Assembly (NCBI GenBank): GCA_001600175.1
Contig: BCJC01000004.1
Coordinates: 1,116,001-1,180,000 of the forward strand
Source of the DNA: Erythrobasidium yunnanense
Lineage: Eukaryota > Basidiomycota > Cystobasidiomycetes > Erythrobasidiales > Erythrobasidiaceae
DNA length: 64,000 nt
Direction of reading: 5' to 3'
Below the pieces are notes generated by a model. That model was not told the origin of the DNA and ran no database searches. It saw only the letters and a program-made list of their open reading frames with translations. This document shows, in pieces, positions 59,101-64,000 of this stretch. Both the position numbers and the translations under genes were made by a program. The stretch's first letter is position 1. Every line of letters starts with the position of its first letter.

Positions 59101-61877
59101 ATGATACATGGCCTTATCATCTAGGAATTTCTTGACGCGATCGAAGAGCGCCAGTTCATCGACGTTCACGAGATGCTGTAATTGATTGCGCGGACCGTGC
59201 GGACGGAGTGCGTGAGGTAGGATGATGGGTTGCACAGGAGGTGGGATGGAAGCGGACGCAGGAGGTACTTGATATCCGCCCGCGGCAGACGGTGCAGCAC
59301 TACCGCTTGGATATCCACGAACAACAGAAGCTGGGACCTGTTGTTGTGCACCAAACGAGTTTGGCTGATATTCATCTGCAGATTCCTCAGTCGCTGTAGT
59401 CCTGCTCTTTTTCTGCGGACGTCACATTAAGCATCAGTACGTGGATCAACCCTCCAAGGACAGGGTGGTAAAAGCCGCTCACCCTATTCTTCTCGGCAGC
59501 AGTAGCTGCTGCACGTCTCTTTCTCGCACTGGTAGGTTGCACAGACTGCCAGTCTCCATCGTACGGGTCTTCCTGCTTATCAAACGGTACCTGCTGCGCT
59601 TTCTCCGCCTGAATTTGCTTAACGCTTTGCTGCTGTGCTGCATTCTGACCTCCCGCAGCTGCAGATACAGGAAGTGAAGCTGGTACACCTGCTCTGCGGT
59701 TCGCCGTCGCGTCAAGGGAGGCTGTAGGCAGGACTTGACCTTTCCTATCTTTTGCAGAAGAGAGGTAAGAGGTAGCTTGATTCGGCTGAGGCTGTGACGT
59801 GCCAGACGCATTTACGCCGAATAGAGAAGTCGTCGAAGAATTACGCCCTGTACGACTGCCTGCTGCTCCTGCTGCCGATGCTGCGGCTGCTGTGGATGTT
59901 GGAGGAAGCGCTTGTGTTGCTGGAGTACCGGCTTTGACTGCGGCGGGAGGAGCAGGTTTAGGCGATGGAGCGCTCGTGTCTGGTAAGAACTCTTTGAACT
60001 CGTCCAGCAGGTCCGGAGCTTCTTTGAAGAGTGTAGTGACTTGACTATACACCTGCATCATTAGATACGTAGGTCAGCGAAGTCCCCATGCATAAGTCAC
60101 AACCGAGAACGAGGATGCACTTACCGCCTGTATCGGTCTCTGCTCCTTCTGATACGTTTGCAGAATCTCGAGGAATGCTTTATACGTCTCCGGCTTCTTA
60201 TGGAATCGATTCTTGATCTTGTTTACGAAATTGATAGCATGATTGAACTCTGCTGGTCTTCTCGTCTGTGCAGAGCCGTTCGCTCCACTCTTGTCGGCGC
60301 CTGCGGCTGTAGATGATGGTGTCGTTGCCACTCCAGTTTGTGACTCGCTGTTTGTGGTAGTAGCAGTGGCCTTCACGTCCGGCGCCGATGTTTCTCGAGC
60401 ATTACGATTGATGATAGGCTTAGTGTCAACGGCAGCTCTGCTTGCAAGAGCTGGCGTAGCGGATGAAGTTCGGGTAGAGTCTACAGCTTGGCCTGCAAGA
60501 CCACTTCTCTGTGCAGCTGCATTCGTAAGATTCGCCGCTTGTCCATTCGTGACTGCCCCTGCAGCGGCATGCAGGCCCGCCATTCCCGCTCCAGCAGCCG
60601 TCGATGCATTCTGTACAGCCGTCTGTGTAGGTGCAGGCACAGGTGGGGTAGGCTGTTTCGCGGCAGTTGCTTTCGCAGCTGCAGCAGCAGCTGCAGAAGA
60701 AGAAGCCGTTGCTGCTGCGGCTGAGGCTGAAGCTTGCGCTTGAGCTGATGCAGATGCATTATTCTGTCTGTGCAGAGCCGTGATATTCCGCTGCTGATTT
60801 GCTAAGACGGCAGCTTGTGCTTGTCTTTCTCTCTCCCTCTGCGCAGCTTGGGCTTGTTGTTGTTGCTGCTGTCTCACCGCCGCTGCAGTCGCTGCTATCT
60901 GATTCGACACAGTATTCGCTTTTGTCGATTGTCCAGGTGCGCCTGATGCAGGTTTGGGCTTGTTCGCTCCTACTGCATTAGCAGCTGCGGTCGCGGCTGA
61001 CGCTCGGTTAGCAGCACTTATAGCGGCGCTAGTGCTGGTGGTGGTACTACCGTCTCGGCGCGTTACGCCATGGGGTGTCGTTACTGTGATCACACCGTCT
61101 TGGCCAGGCTCGAAGGAGCAGTCTATACGGTATCCGGCTGCCAACATAGTCAAAGTTAGCTAAGGGCTTCTTTCAGTGATATCCTGGCGCCCTTACGCGG
61201 TAGAAATGTGTTGAAGCCTGGCGGTTCCGAAAGCCGAAGTGAGTGAATGCAATGAATCAGTCGGCGATCTATACTGGATGAATGTGAGAGTCCTACATAC
61301 CCTGTATAAGCGATGGATGCCCTCTGAAGAGAGATGATACGCGGTCGATCACTCCGGGTGTGTCAATTCTGGGCGAGCGTGCATTCGAAGGAAAAGAGGG
61401 TGAGTGAAAGGCATCAGTTGGGCATGGTCATAAGTGCTTGATGGACAACACACTGTTGCGTCTTGAAGTCTTTCCTGCATTGCGAGTAACCCCCAAAGCA
61501 TATCAGTTTCAAGCTTCCCTTAGTTCGGTCGGGATTCTGGCGTTCTTTGCCCAATCTTACATTATATCTAGGAATCTGTTGTATATCTCTGGCCTTCTGT
61601 TGAACTGGTTCTTGACCTGGTAGGGATACGCTCTTCAGCTGAGTATTCCGAGGTCTATCTTCGCGGCCTTTAAGCTGCCCACCTGGTCGAGATAGCTGAG
61701 AGCATCTTTGACGTTCAATGGCTTGTACGACGTCGAGGCAGCGGGATTAGTCGTTGATGAGGCTGCTCCTGACTGCCCAGCTATTGCATTGCTGGCTCCT
61801 CCAGCTGCCGCCGTCGTTCCAGCGCCGGGTCGTGCTCCCGTTGCTGGATTCCCAGCCCTCTGCTGCTGCGAGGCCAT
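56196..61877 (-). CDS. SIN3: Transcriptional corepressor SIN3
   Basis: About 15 exons on the minus strand, roughly 1470 residues. First exons: 61877-61683, 61616-61561, 61474-61454, 61368-61301, 61217-61197, 61137-60125, 60052-59483, 59412-58928, 58867-58636, 58576-58229, 58166-57348. PAH1 is built from the first five ([72 protein letters not shown]). Ala/Gln-rich linker follows, then PAH2 ([20 protein letters not shown]), PAH3 ([20 protein letters not shown]) and the HDAC-interaction region ([55 protein letters not shown]). The conserved C-terminal part follows. SIN3 scaffolds Rpd3-type histone deacetylase. Exons 3 and 5 are 21 nt each. Junctions of the last three exons are approximate. Divergent from CPS1 by 129 nt. 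Confidence 0.93.
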
Positions 61878-62006
61878 CCTTCCTCACTCTCTCTCGGTGT
61901 AACCGTCGTCGTTGAGTTGTCCTGAGGAAAGAACCCATCTCTCTGTCTCTTTCGCTCACTTCCATCTCAGAAACACGTGACTCTTTCTCCGGCGACATCC
62001 AGAGAG
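61878..62006. promoter_or_regulatory. Compact divergent promoter, SIN3 / CPS1
   Basis: 129 nt separate the two divergent start codons; an in-frame ATG at 61977 would shorten it further. Both promoters must be packed here or lie in leaders. No TATA-like element seen. Confidence 0.5.
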
Positions 62007-64000
62007 ATGGGAAGTATAGCACTCCCTCTACACGATGGCCATCCACACAGCAAGAGGAAGAATAACTACCACCATGTATACCCAATGATCCTCGCTCTGT
62101 TGGCGCTGGCCGGACTGCTCGTCTGGAAGGAGAAGCAGCTTCCATATACCCATCATGACCTATCTTCCTCCCTGTCCTCTGCACATCCTACATGTCCTGT
62201 CCAACCTGATCCTATCTATCCAAGTATCCCATTCCAAGTGGATGCTGGTTTCCCCGATCAAGCGGCCATCAGGTTAGGACAAGCTGTCTCATTTCCAACA
62301 GTCTCGTATGACGATAATGGCCTAGTAGGCGAGGACGTACGTGTTTCCATTGAACAAATGTACGGTAATGCGACCCTGACTCTAGATCTCTAGCCTCGGT
62401 GGGACATCTTCTACAAATTCCACAACTTCCTCTTCAATACATATCCAGACGTCTTCTCCCATCCTTCCGTCAACCTCACTATCGTCAATCAACTAGGCAT
62501 CATCACAACGATACAAGGCAGCGATCCCTCGCTCAAGCCTATCCTCCTCACGTCACACATGGATGTGGTCCCCGTACCCAAAGACACTATAAACCGCTGG
62601 ACACACCCGCCTTTCGAGGGATACTACGATAGAGAGAGTGAATTCATATATGGCCGAGGTGCTTCCGACTGCAAGAGGTGAATATTAGACCCTACGTCAG
62701 AGCTTCAAGGCTAATTGTCCGAGTGACAGCCTTCTTCTAGCGCAATACGAAGCAGTCAGTCTTTTATTCAAACAAGGCTACAGACCTCGACGCACAGTGA
62801 TTCTCGCAAATGGCTTTGACGAAGAAACCACCGGCAGACAAGGAGCTCGGAAAATCGGGCCATATCTTGAGTCTCTTTACGGAAGAGACAGTATACTCCT
62901 CCTTGTCGATGAAGGAGATGAGAATCAGCGATTATACGGTACGCCTTTCGCTGTGCCCGCAACTACGTGAGGCGTCTTTCCCTCTTCCCACCTGTCTCCC
63001 TACTGAGCTTGTGAACCCGTACATACACAGCGAGAAAGGCTATTTAGACGTCAAGATATCCGTATCTACATCCGGCGGCCATTCCAGTATTCCTCCCGCG
63101 CATTCAGGGATAGGGGTAATGGCGTCCCTCATCAACGCTGTTGAAGCATATACCTACGAGCCAAATTTCGATGGAATACAAAATCCGATATTGAGATTCT
63201 TGATGTGCGCAGAGGAATATAGCAGGCATTTCCCTGGGCATCTGAGGAGGTTGATCAAGAAGAAAGACTGGAAAGGACTGGCGAGGGCTTATGCGGATGA
63301 AGATCCTGAGAACAGAGGTGAGCGAAAGATCGGCTGTTGCCCTCTTAGCTGAGGAGATGGCAGAGCTGAGACCATCCGTTGCTCAGCTCTCATAAGCACA
63401 ACGCGCGCAGTGACTGTCATCGAAGGCGGATCCAAAGTCAACTCGCTTCCTGAGCTGGTGACAAGCATAGTGTAAGTATATCCTTCACCTACCTGGATCA
63501 TTACGGTGACTCATATTATCGACAGTAATCACCGCATAGCGTTCTCCCAATCCGTCTCCTTCGTTAAAGACCAAATCACGTCCCTCGTGTCGCCTATCGC
63601 GAGAGCGCACAATCTCACACTGTACCCGTTCGCCCTGCCTTCCTCCTCGCCGGCACAAGATGAAGCGAAGAACAACTATATAGCTCTCGAAGCTTTCGGA
63701 GAACAGATCGAGCCTGCTCCACATTCACCGACAGATGGTCCTGTATGGTCTCTATTCGCTGGAAGTATACGAGCTACACAAGTGCATAATGGGCAACCAT
63801 TCGTAGTGGCTCCGTTCGCTAGCACCGGTAATACAGGTACATTCGCCCGTCCATGCATAAGAGTCTGTGTAGACAATGATGGTTGGTCTGTGACAGATAC
63901 TACGGCATACTGTAACCTTACAAGAGCGATCTACAGATATGTAGGAGGTGATATCGTGGACTATAATGGGAATGAGCACAGTTAGTCTGGCTTTACCTGT
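62007..64000 (+). CDS. CPS1: Vacuolar carboxypeptidase S (M20 family), partial at window end
   Basis: Exons 62007-62336, 62394-62677, 62730-62966, 63031-63317, 63387-63471, 63526-63980; the last ends at a donor (gttagt) and the remaining 3' exons lie outside the window. It starts MGSIALPLHDGHPHSKRKNN with one N-terminal membrane anchor (PMILALLALAGLLVW), the layout of yeast Cps1, which reaches the vacuole as a membrane precursor. The M20 zinc site is visible: SHMDVVPV, GASDCKSLLLAQYEA, GFDEETTGRQGA and VDEGDENQRLYGTPFAVPAT, with the dimerisation lid SISTSGGHSSIPPAHSG-like block after it. The enzyme removes C-terminal residues from peptides with a penultimate Gly. Identity is secure. Confidence 0.92.

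Noticed and set aside
1-64000. Transposons, virus-like elements, CRISPR arrays, rRNA and tRNA genes
   Set aside because: No transposase, integrase, reverse transcriptase or capsid motifs, no terminal repeats and no tRNA B-box with matching A-box were noticed by eye. A covariance-model scan was not possible.

Overview
This window is nuclear DNA of a fungus, most likely a basidiomycete. The signs are dense gene packing, introns of roughly 47-110 nt (mostly 50-65), fungal-type proteins (Skt5/Chs4-like chitin synthase activator, SIN3, alternative oxidase, vacuolar carboxypeptidase S, DMC1) and no operon structure. I could not place it more precisely from sequence alone. Gene models below were built by hand from reading frames, splice sites and remembered family motifs; no database was searched.

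Layout: 295-3374 (+) a hydantoinase/oxoprolinase-like protein joined to a DUF917-like domain; 3689-4925 (-) MOB1; 5490-8825 (+) Skt5/Chs4-like; 9414-10992 (+) mitochondrial complex III core protein 2; 11370-12511 (+) a Gly-rich low-complexity protein; 14068-14692 (+) a small secreted protein; 14938-16251 (+) a coiled-coil protein; 16550-18321 (+) meiotic recombinase DMC1; 18814-20636 (+) eEF1B gamma; 21883-23710 (+) a Ser/Pro-rich protein; 24427-25994 (-) a bHLH factor, divergent from 26050-26809 (+) Mediator subunit MED11.

27287-36372 (+) is the accessory part of the window: five tandem copies of one F-box-type gene. They share a short start exon followed by a 52-56-nt phase-1 intron (seen in all four copies that keep their 5' end). 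Copy 1 is intact; copies 2 and 5 carry one apparent frame break each, copy 3 an in-frame stop near its end, and copy 4 lacks its 5' half. This looks like a lineage-specific birth-and-death array.

After it: 36502-37169 (-) tubulin cofactor A; 37388-37945 (-) ribosomal protein uS10 (RPS20); 38866-40232 (-) alternative oxidase; 40926-42189 (+) Tvp38/TMEM64-like; 42477-44017 (+) a transmembrane RING-H2 protein; 44296-45940 (+) NIPA-type magnesium transporter; 46094-46474 (+) TIM10; 47147-48699 (+) FAD monooxygenase; 48915-51320 (+) RNF10/Mag2-like RING protein; 51557-55416 (+) importin-9/Kap114; 56196-61877 (-) SIN3; 62007-end (+) carboxypeptidase S, cut by the window edge.

The most notable general signals are in splicing: four GC-AG introns, a 4-nt exon in eEF1B gamma, an 11-nt exon in DMC1, two 21-nt exons in SIN3, and two frame-preserving stop-free introns in TIM10. 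I saw no transposon, virus-like element, CRISPR array, rRNA or tRNA, but the RNA-gene scan was by eye and not exhaustive.
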